A stretch of 64,000 nucleotides of DNA, from assembly GCA_022432975.1 (NCBI GenBank), contig CM039502.1, positions 26,520,996-26,584,995 of the forward strand, in the 5' to 3' direction. Origin of the DNA: Begonia masoniana (Eukaryota; Streptophyta; Magnoliopsida; Cucurbitales; Begoniaceae). Under the pieces are notes generated by a model, which saw nothing but the letters and a program-made list of their open reading frames with translations, was not told where the DNA came from and did not search any database. The position numbers and the translations under genes were made by a program. Within the stretch, counting starts at the first letter, position 1. Each line of letters opens with the position of its first letter. This document shows positions 1 through 10,964 of this stretch, piece by piece.

Positions 1-2139
1 CAAACTCTCTCCTCTGGCCGACGACGTTCTGTTGATCCGAGCTCCGTTTCGCCTCCCGTTCATTCCGTTTCCTTCGCGTTTCTTCCTCCTCTCGCTACCC
101 TCGGTATGTAGCTTCGGTCTCTGAGCGTTTATTTCGAGTTTTCGGTTCGATTTAGGGTTAGGGTTTCGATTAGGGTTTTCGTTAAAAATGCGAATTAGGA
201 CTCGTAATTAATAGGTTAGCCTTAATTAAGTATGTATTGAACGTATTTGACGTTATTGGACGAAGATAATTCAATTTGTGAAAAAAGTATAAATTTGGGA
301 ATTTACGGGTTTTCAGAAATAACTCGTAATTGGAATTTCAAATTAACAAGCGTTAAGTCGTCGTTAATTACTTCGATTAATTAAGTTGAAACTTTAGGAA
401 TTGCCTTAGTTAAGGTTTTATTGAAATAGGACGTTTAGTAGTTTAAATTGGTTTTAACTACGAATGTTGCGTTTTGCCCAGACGAACGACGCTCGTGGAC
501 GAAGCTCAGCGAGCTACGGACGACAGGTAAGTCTCCGCGACTTGTTTGGCCGATTGGCCTACACCATAGGATCTTTTGTTGTTCGAGGAAATTGGAGAAT
601 TGTTTGTTTAAATGCTTTGGTTGGGTAGTTAGGATTAGTTCTTTTGTAGGTTATGCCTGAGTGTCTTGATGGTATGTATGATGATTGATATGTTATGTTT
701 ATATCTGTTCATGCATCATAGTTTTAAAAACGTCATGAAAATGAATTTGAGCATAGTTTTCAGGAAAAAGAAATGCACGTAAAGGCAAGTAAAGTATCAT
801 GTAAACAACCCTCTGTATGTGGTTATCGGGGTGAGGTTCAGACCCGGCGTTCTGTGGTGAGCGGGTTTTCCTCCCTTCAGATGGTGTGGGCTGTCTAACC
901 GCTTGACGGGCCCTAACTATCTGCCGAGTGAATAGACTTCGGTAACCAAAAAGAATGTCACGGTGAGAATGAATGAATGAATGAATGAATGAATGAATGA
1001 ATGAAATGCATGAGAGACGGTTTTATGAAAATGGCACATACATGTTCATGCATTGCATTCACGTAGACTTACTGAGCCTTAAGCTCACGACTTATGTTTA
1101 TGGTGTAGGTGACCTCTACACAGGTGAGGATGAGATCCCTCCACCCGAGGCGTAAACTGTTGATGGATGATGGCCGTGGGAGTGTGCTGAGCAGTCGAGG
1201 CGCGTATGACCCGAGGGGAAGTTGTGTATGTATTTTGGGGGTTTAATGGTTAATATGAATGTATGAGAACATATATAGAATATTTAGGTTGGTTGGATCT
1301 GGATAGGGATTAGATAACGTTTTGATAATTGTATGTAAAACGTTTCGGTTTAAACTGTTTAATGAATGTTATGGAAATGTTTTGATTGGTTGTAGGTTGA
1401 TACGGTTAAGCTCGATGTTTAGATACATCAACGCAGTTGGACTCCGCAAAGTCTGACCCGAGTCGATTGAGTTTAGGATACAGTTAAATTGGATTTAAGT
1501 AGATTTTAGTGGTGAGTTATGGTGACTGTTGGTTGTTGGTTTAATGAACGTTGGTTGTTGGTTTAATGAATGAAGAGGTTTTGCTCTCTGGAAATCAGAT
1601 TCCAGAGAGCAAATTTGATGAATTAAGTCGAGGAGTAAAAAGTGAAGTGTTAAAGTTTTGAAGTCTGAAAGAGAAGGAATCGCTGCATGCTTGCAGCGAT
1701 CGATCTCTGCTGCAGAGAAGAGATCGATCGCTGCTATAGTTAGCAGCGATCGGATTGCTGCCATAGCTAGCAGCGATCGATCTCTGCTCTGCAGCAGAGA
1801 TCGATCGCCCCTGCTATAATGCATGGCAGCGATCGATCTCTGCTGCAGAGCAGAGATCGGTCGCCGCCTCCATTTTGAGGGCAGAGTTCCGATTCTGCCC
1901 TCCCACTTCCTTAAATTGTTTTAAAGTTTTCTTTTAAATGTTTTTAAGTTTTAATTATTTATTAAAGATTTGTTTTAAATGCTTTGAGGTTCAGTTTTAA
2001 ATTCTGATTTCAGTTTTGATTTCAACTACAGTTTAATTTCCGTGTAAGGTTTTAATTAAAGTAGAGGAAAGAAATAAGTACAAAAATGAAAATGAAAAAT
2101 TTATTACAGAAATATGGGTACGGATTTAGGGGTGTGACA
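1..2139 (+). mobile_element. LTR (3' part) inserted in the 3' LTR of copia element C
   Basis: This is the right-hand part of a long LTR; its left end lies outside the window. It ends in GGGGTGTGACA at 2139, after which copia LTR sequence resumes at CCAGC (2140). Read backwards it matches solo LTR S1 from 16090 (starting TGTAACACCCC) up to about 20770, so both are one family in opposite orientation. It contains an ATGA microsatellite near 967-1006, a perfect 13-bp stem-loop at 1581-1612 and a cluster of CGATCG-rich short palindromes at about 1680-1865. No long coding frame is present. Whether it is a solo LTR or the edge of a full element cannot be told from this window. Confidence 0.8.
1581..1612. 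repeat. Perfect 13-bp stem-loop inside LTR
   Basis: TTGCTCTCTGGAA at 1581-1593 pairs perfectly with TTCCAGAGAGCAA at 1600-1612 across a 6-nt loop. Related hairpins occur at the equivalent place in two other LTRs (16392-16428, imperfect; 49592-49618, perfect 11-bp stem). A CGATCG palindrome cluster follows at 1680-1865. Confidence 0.85.
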
Positions 2140-2455
2140 CCAGCTGTGGATGTGGATTTTGTCGTTTAGTTGGCGGTGGATGTGGCCTTTGAATGTCAGC
2201 GGTGGATGTGGCCTTTTTATCATTTTCTGCTATGTTTTGCTATCACACCACGAACACTTAACAGAATTGTTAGACAACTAAAATACCCTTTTCAAAGGGC
2301 ATTTCCACTGAAGATTTCGAGACATATATATGAGGGACAATATTTAACTTATTAATCAATTTTTTAATCTCATATAATTAACTTAATCAAATTACACACA
2401 ATTGAAAACACATCATCAAAAACATCGTTAGACTTAAACATAAGTTAAGTCAACA
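2140..2455 (-). mobile_element. Element C 3' LTR, partial
   Basis: This segment is closely similar to 33981-34295 and ends with the same GTCAACA terminus. The rest of the LTR was displaced leftwards by the insertion ending at 2139 and is out of view. Confidence 0.9.
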
Positions 2456-2475
2456 ATCTCCCCCTTTTTGATGAT
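2456..2475 (-). other. Element C polypurine tract
   Basis: On the minus strand an A-then-G run (AAAAAGGGGGAGA) lies directly upstream of the 3' LTR, as expected for the plus-strand primer of reverse transcription. Element D has the same tract at 51995-52015. Confidence 0.85.
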
Positions 2476-2716
2476 GGCAAACTATAAGTAAAAATTGATT
2501 AAATTATCTCTCCCTCATAATCCTAGCTCCCCCACAGCATGTGCATGCAATCCAATATGGCTGTCACACTAGTTTCTCCCCCTTTGACATTATAAAAAAA
2601 TATATAGGAAAAAGCAGTCAACTACTCAACATGTGGATATTGATGAGGTAGGAAAATCAGAGTACCAAAGATGTGAATATCAGTAAAATTGTTTACAAAA
2701 AAAAAATATCTCCTAT

Positions 2717-3615
2717 TTAAGCGAAATTTAAAAAGCACTTCCACAACTCTTGAATAATCGAAGACGGCACTTCAAGGTCCGGAAAGAAATAAGGACCTAT
2801 GAGTGATGCAATATCTGGAGTGGGAGCAGAAGGAGCAGCAGGTGGAAATGGTCCTTGATATACCACCAAGTCCATACATGGAGGAGGCTCTAGCAGAGGA
2901 GCAGCAGATGGAGATGGTTCTCGATATACCACCAAGTCCAGACATGGTGGTGGCTCAACTGGAGGAGCAGCCTGAAGTGTAGCCATTGACCCTTGAAGAT
3001 AAGATGTAGACTCGGTGACATGGGAACTAAAAGGATCAGAGAACCTATGCTCAGCAGCCTGAATATCCAAAGGCATGAAGTTCACTTCCTGGTCAACCTC
3101 AGGTCTGATTATAGAAGGGAGGAAGTCTTCAGAACAAGCAACTAAGTAACAAACAGGTCGAGGCGGTTCTAGCTGAAGAGCTTGAATGTCAGACTGAAGA
3201 GACTGAAAGTCCCTTGAGAAAGAGCCTTCAAGTCTATCCATCCTTTTAGTCAACCTGTCCTGAACGGAGTCAAGATCTATGCTCATGTCCAATCGGCTCT
3301 GAGTGAGCTTGGCATCTAAAGATTTATTCATCTGATCCTTAACAGATGAGAGAGCAGTGTCGAGGCTTTCTATGTGGGTCATTAACTCAGTGAACTGTTC
3401 CTCCCTTATGGATGATCTCCTCTGATAGGTATTTGGAGTTTGAGGAGCAATTTGAAGGTTTGGATTTGAGGAGGATTGGACTAGAAGAGCAGTGGGTGGA
3501 ACCGGAGAAAGAAAATGTGGAGCAGCCAGAGATGGCAAAAGAGGAGTAGGTGAAGGAGAAGTTGGACTCTCTGGAGGTAGAAGGGGCACAGATGGGTGAA
3601 CAAGAGGTGCCACGA
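2717..3615 (-). pseudogene. 3' part of element C extra ORF (post-pol ORF)
   Basis: This is the C-terminal half of the ORF downstream of copia pol, cut off from its start by element A. The frame joins that of 26917-27993 at the A target duplication. About 298 codons remain, rich in Pro and Ser, with a charged helical stretch starting at a YQRR motif that resembles a coiled coil, and two repeats of a C(L/M)DLVVY motif near the end. The same layout and motifs occur in the intact copy in element D (52372-54420). I see no membrane segment. The function is unknown; in soybean SIRE1 an ORF in this position was called env-like. Confidence 0.75.
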
Positions 3616-3682
3616 TGACATGCCTCAGAGGCCCGTAACAAGATCACAAACTCGGGCACAAAATTCAATCGTTCAATGATCT
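3616..3682 (+). mobile_element. Element A 5' LTR, left fragment
   Basis: The first 67 bp of the A LTR match 25596-25662 closely. The LTR resumes after element B at 13564, with GATCT duplicated at 3678-3682 and 13559-13563. Confidence 0.92.
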
Positions 3683-6283
3683 TGTAACGCCCCGAACCCG
3701 CCCCGGGCCCGGTGCGTTACGTTGCAAACAAATCCCTTGTTTAAACGACGTTTAAAACAATTTTGGTAAATTTTTCGACTCAGTTTTCAGTTTTTTTCGA
3801 ACCCTCGATTTTTGTTGGAAAACGTGCCAAAATATGTTTAAAATATGTCGGAAAAATATTGGGTCAAAATATTGTAGGAGTCGGAAAAAAACAAAAAAAA
3901 ACAAAAATTTGCCTCAAAGGGCCGCTGGGCACGCGCTGGGCGCCAGCGCGCGCCCAGAAAGCACGCCAGGGCGCGCCTGCGCGCCCCAACCTGGCCACTG
4001 CGACCGATCGCGGCCCAAAGCCCGATCGATCGGGCCTTCTCGGGTTTTCTTCACTCAAAAACATCCCGACCGCCACCGATCGTGCCCCGGGCCCGACCAA
4101 TCGGGCCGGCTCGGGTTTTTCACAACCGAAAACACTCAAAAATACCCATTTTGACCTTTTCCCGCTTTCCTACACTTTTATACACTTTTCTACAATCCCG
4201 ACACCTCCAAAAATCACGAAACTTTAACCACGTCATTCTGACACCCATAAGTTCATGTTCCATAAATTTCTTGAAAAACCGACTTAAAACAATTAACAAA
4301 AACAAATAGAGAACTCAACCCGACATTATGGGTTTGAAAACCAAAAAAATCGACAATATCACGGCTAAATTTTTGAAATCCAAAACCTGAAAAGACAATA
4401 CCTTTAAAACACGATTTAACCCACCAAATGATCAGATCAATCCAACTACACACATCAAACAAAATTTAACCAAATGACTCTGAGATCCAATCCCGGCCAC
4501 AACATGCACATTTCACCACAATTATCACACACCAAAATAACTATACACTTCAACTCAAAATACTCAAAACATGACCAATCTAGCAACACCCAAACATTTC
4601 CAAATCCACTCCTAATAACTCAAAGTTTTCAAAACATGCACTACCACAAACCCCTGCCGAGAACTAGGTCGAAGCGCCCCGACAAATGGCCTGTACCGGC
4701 GAGCCCCGTGGATCTCCAACTGCCTCCTAATCATGATCATCTCTCTCGAGCTCACCTGAGAACGCTCCGTCACCTACACCACAGAACACACACACATAAG
4801 CTTACGCTTAGCAAGTAATGAATGACGAATGTAAACAAGCACAATGCACACTACAATCACACCAAACACAAGCACCAACCAACAAACAATTTCACACACA
4901 ATTTGCCCGCACCGAAGTGCCTTAGTTGCCCGCATCGAAGTGCCTTATTTGCCCGCACCGAAGTGTCTTAGTTGCCCGCACCGAAGTGCCTTATTTGCCC
5001 GCACCGAAGTGCCTTATTTGCCCGCACCGAAGTGCCTTATTTGCCCGCACCGAAGTGCCTTAGTTACCCGCACCGAAGTGCCTTATTTGCCCGCACCGAA
5101 GTGCCTTAGTTGCCCGCACCGAAGTGCCTTAACATTCACACACACACCACAACTCGACTAAACTCAATGCAAAGCAATAACACAATGCAATATGGAGCGA
5201 AACGATAATTAATAGCCCTACCGTCCTGTGGTGTAGGCTCGAAGGCGAAAGAAAGCACCCACTACTTACCTGGTTGCTCGATACGTTCACTTCGTCCAAC
5301 TAAATCACACGTTCGATCACCTAACAAATAACGAAAATTCACTTAATAACAAACTAAATAAATTATAACGATTTTTGCTAACTAAACTAATCACACATTT
5401 AACCTAAACCCACAACTTAACTCCAACCCCGATTTTGACACCAAAATTGACCGTCCAACTTCAAACGGTCATAACTTTCTCGTTTTTCAACGGATTTCGA
5501 CGTGCCACCCCAACTCGGAAACCTCTACACGTCTACTATCCATTGCATCACTCAAATTAACCAAACAAATACTTTGGCCAGCCTGAAATTCCCAAAGACA
5601 GAATCGGCCCTAAAGCGTTCTTAAACCGTTTTTGTGTAACACTCTTTCAATCTTCCTTCTAACCCCTCTAACAATCTAAATCACTCCATTCAACAACTAA
5701 ACTACCAAAATAGGAAAGAAATCTAACATCTAAACTCAATTTTTCGGAATCCCTAACCTAGGGTTTCCTAAATTTCACCAAACTCAACCAAAATACATAA
5801 AAACACTTCTAAACTCCATCTAAATGTGCACAAACCAAAACCCAAGAGAAATTACCTTGAAAAGTCTTCAATAGATGAAGAAAGAAGGAAGGGGATCGAT
5901 CGCTATGGAGGAGAAGGAGAGAAGCTCGATGAAGATGAAGAAAAAGAAATGAAAACCTAACTTTAAACCATAACTTTCATTTACTTTTAACTTTCCTCCA
6001 TTTAACTTTTTAAAATTACAAATCTACCACACCTTTTCTTCCTTCAAAAGCCAACGTGAAAGCCACTTCAAAATTCATCACTTTACATTCAATTTAATGC
6101 ATACAAATTCCTTTGCATTTCATTGGTTCATAGGTTTGACTTTTCAAACCCTTTGGTTTGAATTTCAACTCTTTTTCTTCTCTCTTTTCTCCTCAATGCA
6201 TAACATCAAACTTATATAATTAAACTCTCCTAACACGTCAAATTGTAGGCGACGCACGTAATAGAAAATTCTCGGGTGTTACA
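3683..6283 (-). mobile_element. Element B 3' LTR
   Basis: The 2601-bp LTR contains a GC-rich CGATCG patch (about 3910-4130) and ten copies of a 23-bp repeat at about 4903-5131. It matches the other LTR (10965-13558) with few substitutions plus a length change in the GC-rich patch and one repeat unit. The apparent ORFs in it come from repeat sequence. Confidence 0.95.
4903..5131. repeat. 23-bp minisatellite in element B 3' LTR, 10 units
   Basis: The core unit is GCACCGAAGTGCCTTA followed by TTTGCCC or GTTGCCC. Ten units are counted here and eleven in the 5' LTR of the same element (12153-12406). Because 23 is not a multiple of 3, all forward frames stay open and read a 23-residue period. Confidence 0.9.
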
Positions 6284-8220
6284 ATCCACCCTCCTTACAA
6301 AAATTTTGTCCTCAAAATTTGCGTACCTGAACAATTCTGGATAACGCGCCATCATGTCTTGTTGACGCTCCCACGTTGCTTCCTCAATGTTGTGGTTGCG
6401 CCACAGTACTTTTACCAATGGAATGTCCTTGTTGCGCAATTTCTTCACTGCATAATCTAATATTTCCACTGGTTTCTCCTCATAAGACAATGTAGGTTGC
6501 ACTTCGACCTCCTGCTGTACCACCACGTGCGATGGATCCCTCAGACACTTCCGAAGCATCGACACATGGAATACATTATGCACTCCCTGCATCGAAGCAG
6601 GCAACTCCAACTGATACGCTGTCTTGCCCACACGTTTCACAATAGCGAATGGACCAACAAATCTCGGGTTCAGCTTACCTCGCTTCCCGAATCGCATGAC
6701 ACCCTTAAATGGCGAGATCTTCAAGAAAACCTCATCGCCTACTTCAAATTCCAGCTCTCGTCTCCTACCGTCGGCATAGCTCTTTTGTCTGCTCTGAGCT
6801 GTCAGAATACGTTGCCGAATGAATTGGATTTTATCTGTAGTTTGCTGCACGATCTCTGGACCAATCAAACTAGATTCTCCTACCTCGTCCCAATAAAGAG
6901 GAGATCTGCATTTCCTTCCGTATAGAGCCTCATATGGAGCCATTCCTATAGTATCCTGATAACTATTGTTATACGAGAACTCCACCAAAGGTATGTATCT
7001 ACTCCAGGAACCCTGAAATTCAAGCACACACGCTCGGAGCATATCCTCAAGAGTCTGAATAGTCCGTTCAGATTGTCCGTCCGTCTGAGGATGAAAAGCA
7101 GTGCTGAAATTCAATCGAGTCCCCATCGCTTTATGTAGACTCTTCCAAAATTTTGAAGTGAACCTCGGGTCCCTATCTAATACAATCGAAGTCGGCACAC
7201 CATGTAATCTCACAATCTCTTGAATATAAAGTTCAGCAAACTGATCCATACTATACGTCATCTTCACCGGCAGAAAATGGGCTGACTTCGCTAAACGATC
7301 AACGATCACCCATATGCCATCAAATCCTTTCGTCGTCCTAGGCAATCCAACAACGAAGTCCATCGAAATCTGATCCCACTTCCATTCAGGAACTGGCAAT
7401 GGCTGCAACTTCCCAGCAGGTCTCTGATGCTCTGCCTTCACCTGCTGACAAATCAAACATGTCTCTACAAATTCAGCCACTGACTTCTTCATACCAGGCC
7501 ACCAATAATGTTGCTTGAGGTCTCTGTACATCTTGGTACTCCCCGGGTGAACAGAAAACCTCGACGAATGAGCTTCAACCAAAATTTCCTTCCTAAGTTG
7601 CTCGTCGTTCGAAACATACCACCGATTACGAAATTTCAAAATACCATAATCCGAGTAGCTAAACTCAGTCCACTCATCAGACACCATACTCAGCTTAAAC
7701 TTATTACACTCCAAATCACCTTGCTGAGCTTCTTTGATCTTCTCCAAAATCGTAGGCTTTAGAGATAAATCTGATAATACTGCAGCCAAGTTTAAAACCA
7801 ACTCTAAATCAAATTTTTGAACCTCATATCGCAAATGTCCAGACATATCAGCCTCCAAAGCTGAAACTGAAGTCGATATTCGGCTTAAAGCATCTGCAAC
7901 CACATTGGCTTTACCGGGGTGATACTTGATTTCCAAATCATAATCTTTTACAAACTCTAACCACCGCCGCTGCCTCATATTAAGCTCCTTTTGAGTGAAG
8001 ATGTACTTCAGACTTTTATGGTCTGAATATACCTCACACTGTTGACCATAAAGGTAATGCCTCCAGATCTTTAAAGCAAAAACCACCACTGCTAACTCCA
8101 GGTCATGGGTCGGATAGTTCTTTTCATAAGGCTTAAGCTACCTTGAAGCATAGGCAATTACTTTATTCTTCTGCATCAGCACACAACCCAACCCAATCCG
8201 AGAGGCATCACAGTAAATGC
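6230..8220 (-). pseudogene. Element B pol, 3' part: RNase H, integrase, chromodomain
   Basis: This part continues the B polyprotein after a 1-nt loss near 8213-8220 that shifts the frame at the start of RNase H. An in-frame TAG at 8140-8138 (minus) replaces an expected Gln codon; the frame is then open to 6230. The order is RNase H, an integrase zinc-binding HHCC region, the integrase core with its three acidic residues visible in the MDF, LDRDPRF and TDGQSE contexts, and a chromodomain (WRNH...EATWE, about 6310-6460) expected to guide insertion by binding chromatin. The catalytic motifs are intact, so only two lesions separate this copy from an open frame. Confidence 0.9.
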
Positions 8221-10806
8221 AAATTTCTCCTCGGCCACAGGTAAGGTCAGAATCGGAGCTGTCGTCAACTTTTGCTTCAAGGTCTGGAAGCTGAGCTCAC
8301 ACTCTTCAGACCATTCGTACTTCACGTCTTTTCGTGTCAGTCGAGTCATAGGTGCTGCTATTTTTGAAAACCCTTCAATAAATCTTCTGTAATAGCCCGC
8401 CAATCCTAGAAAACTCCGAATCTCGCTGACATTCTTCGGTTGAGGCCATTCATTAATCGACTGAATCTTAGCTGGATCCACTGATATTCCACCATTGGAA
8501 ATTACGTGACCAAGAAAATGCACCTTCGTCAACCAAAAGTCGCATTTAGATAACTTGGCATATAATTGATGTCGTCTCAAAGTTTCCAGTACTATCTTCA
8601 GATGCTCCCTATGCTCCTCTTCATTACTGGAATAAACCAAAATGTCATCGATAAACACAATTACAAACTTATCGAGATACTCTCTGAACACTCGATTCAT
8701 TAGGTCCATAAAGGCGGCTGGAGCATTCGTCAAACCAAACGACATAACCAGGAACTCATAGTGTCCATACCGAGTCCTGAAAGCCGTTTTCGGAATATCC
8801 TGTGCTCTGACTTTCAATTGGTAGTATCCCGATCTCAAATCAATTTTAGAAAATATTCTAACTTCTTGCAACTGATCAAATAGGTCATCTATCCTTGGCA
8901 ATGGATACTTGTTTTTCACCGTTAGTTTGTTCAACTCCCGGTAATCAATGCACATTCGAAGCGACCCGTCCTTCTTCTTAACAAACAACGTGGGCGCTCC
9001 CCAGGGCGAAAAACTAGGGCGTATAAAGCCCTTATCGACCAATTCCTCCAATTGCTTTTTCAGTTCTTTTAATTCAGGCGGAGCCAACCTGTAAGGATTC
9101 TTCGACACCGGCTCTGCTCCAGGATAAGTGTCAATTACGAACTCGATTTCCCGGTCCGGAGGTAGACCAGGCAAATCATCTAAAAACACTTCAGGAAAAT
9201 CACGAACAATATTTATCTCCCGAAGCTTAACTTCTACCAAAGACTGAGAATCTACAATAGTGGCAAGAAAACACGTAAACTCACCAATAACAGACTTACG
9301 AGCGTCCATGGGTGCCATAACTGAGAGTCTCTTTATGTTCTTCAAAGCTTGAAAAGAAAACTTTTCACCACTCAGAGGTTGGAAATTTACAATTCCTGCT
9401 CTGCAATCGATCGTTGCATGGTGCCGAAATAACCAGTCCATACAGAGTATTACGTCATACCCAGTGATCCCCATAACGATCAAATCAGCGGGTAAAGCCT
9501 TCCTTCCGACCATTACCATACTGTTAGGCACTACCTGCGCAGAATGCATATACTCGCCGGATGGTAATTGCACAATATATGCACTCTCAGTCGGCTCTAC
9601 CTCTAACTGTACTTTCGCCACAAATGCTACCGCTACGAAAGAATAGGACGCCCCTGAATCTATCAATGTAAACGCTGGTACTGAATTAACAATTACAGTA
9701 CCTGAAATTACTGCAGGACGGTCCTCACTATCAGGCTCGATCATAGCAAAAATCCTCGGAGTAGCTCTAGCTGGTCCTGGCTTTGAGGTAGGACAATCAC
9801 TGGATGCGTGCCCTGTCTGGTTGCATTTAAAGCATCTGAAAACCTTCGGCTTTGGACAATCACGGGCAATATGACCTGCTTCTAGACAATTGTAGCATTT
9901 ACCGGCGTATTGCCCACACTCGCCAGGATGGGACTTCGAACACTTGGGACACTGTCGAAATCCTTTTCTCGGTTGTTGCTGTGGCTTTTTACCTCCTCTC
10001 TGATCACTTAAGTTTCCTCCTTGTCGTTTGGTCCCCTGTTGTTGAGAAGAAGAACCTCCTCTGTTAAACTGGGCTGTGATTTCTCTGAACATCCTCTTCG
10101 GGTTCTCAGCAGATCTGGATAACTTATCAGCAGCTTCCTCCACTTCTAACGCCTTTGCCACCACCTCAGTAAACGAACTTCTAGAAATCCCGAAAGTCTT
10201 TACCAGCATATAAATTTCGGGCTTCAGGCCCTGTACGAACTGAAAAATCTTGTCTTCCTCCCGGCTGATCATGTGGCTGGCAAACCAAGATAACAATTCA
10301 AACTGCTGAATGTAATCTCCCACTGATCCCGTCTGCTTCAGTGCCATGAATTCCATCCTCTTTGCTGCTTGGGCCGTCTGGTTATAATACTTGTCAAAGA
10401 ATAAGTCCTTAAATTCTCTCCAGGTTAAGGCTTGAGGACCCAAAGTAGACTCTATCGACTCCCACCAATTCTGTGCGTTGTTGATCAGATGAAATGTAGC
10501 ACATTTGACTTTATTTGCTTCCTCCACCTCGGCAACTTTGAACATATTCTTAATAGTGTGAATCCACCTATTTGCAGCTGTAGGATCTGTTAATCTGCCC
10601 TCAAATGCTGGAGGGTTCAATTTCCGAAACCTGTCCCCACTAGATCCTGCTCCAGCATGTCCAAGTCCTCTGTGCCCTATCAAAGTTCCAACTAGCTCTG
10701 CTTGTCGGGTAACCATATCCGATAACTGCTTAACAGAATCCTCTAGTGGATTTCTGGGGGGTTCGGGTTCATGCCTAGGCCTCCCGGGTCGTCTAGGGTT
10801 ATGCAT
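8213..10806 (-). CDS. Element B gag-protease-reverse transcriptase
   Basis: A 2.6-kb frame from ATG at 10806, the first ATG after the primer site. It starts with a basic Pro-rich leader, then a retrotransposon gag domain (about residues 85-190, with an NWW motif), two CCHC zinc knuckles (about 285-345), an aspartic protease with IDSGAS (about 381), and reverse transcriptase with FIDDILVYS near residue 717. Gag packages element RNA, protease matures the polyprotein and RT copies the RNA inside cytoplasmic particles. The frame is broken by a frameshift at about 8213-8220, so full pol cannot be read without correction. Confidence 0.93.
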
Positions 10807-10948
10807 TGTAACTTAATCCTGTATACAATTCAAAACAATCTAACTTAGATTTAAAACTAGCTAAAGGAAAGAATACTTACAGTCGGTGAAGCACGTTGCA
10901 CGACGGCCGGCATTGTCGGGTAATTCTCTGAACGTTTCGACCTCTAAA

Positions 10949-10960
10949 GCTCTGATACCA
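10949..10960 (-). other. Element B primer binding site
   Basis: TGGTATCAGAGC on the minus strand is complementary to the 3' end of plant initiator tRNA-Met and lies 4 nt inside the 5' LTR, the normal position for minus-strand priming. Confidence 0.92.
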
Positions 10961-10964
10961 ACTT

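Noticed and set aside
4903..5131. CRISPR-like array of short repeats
   Set aside because: Units are contiguous tandem repeats without unique spacers, inside a plant LTR.
4844..5161. ORF of repeated PAPKCL/CPHRSAL units as a protein gene (also 12095-12435)
   Set aside because: It is produced by the 23-bp LTR minisatellite, which stays open in all frames; there is no gene context.
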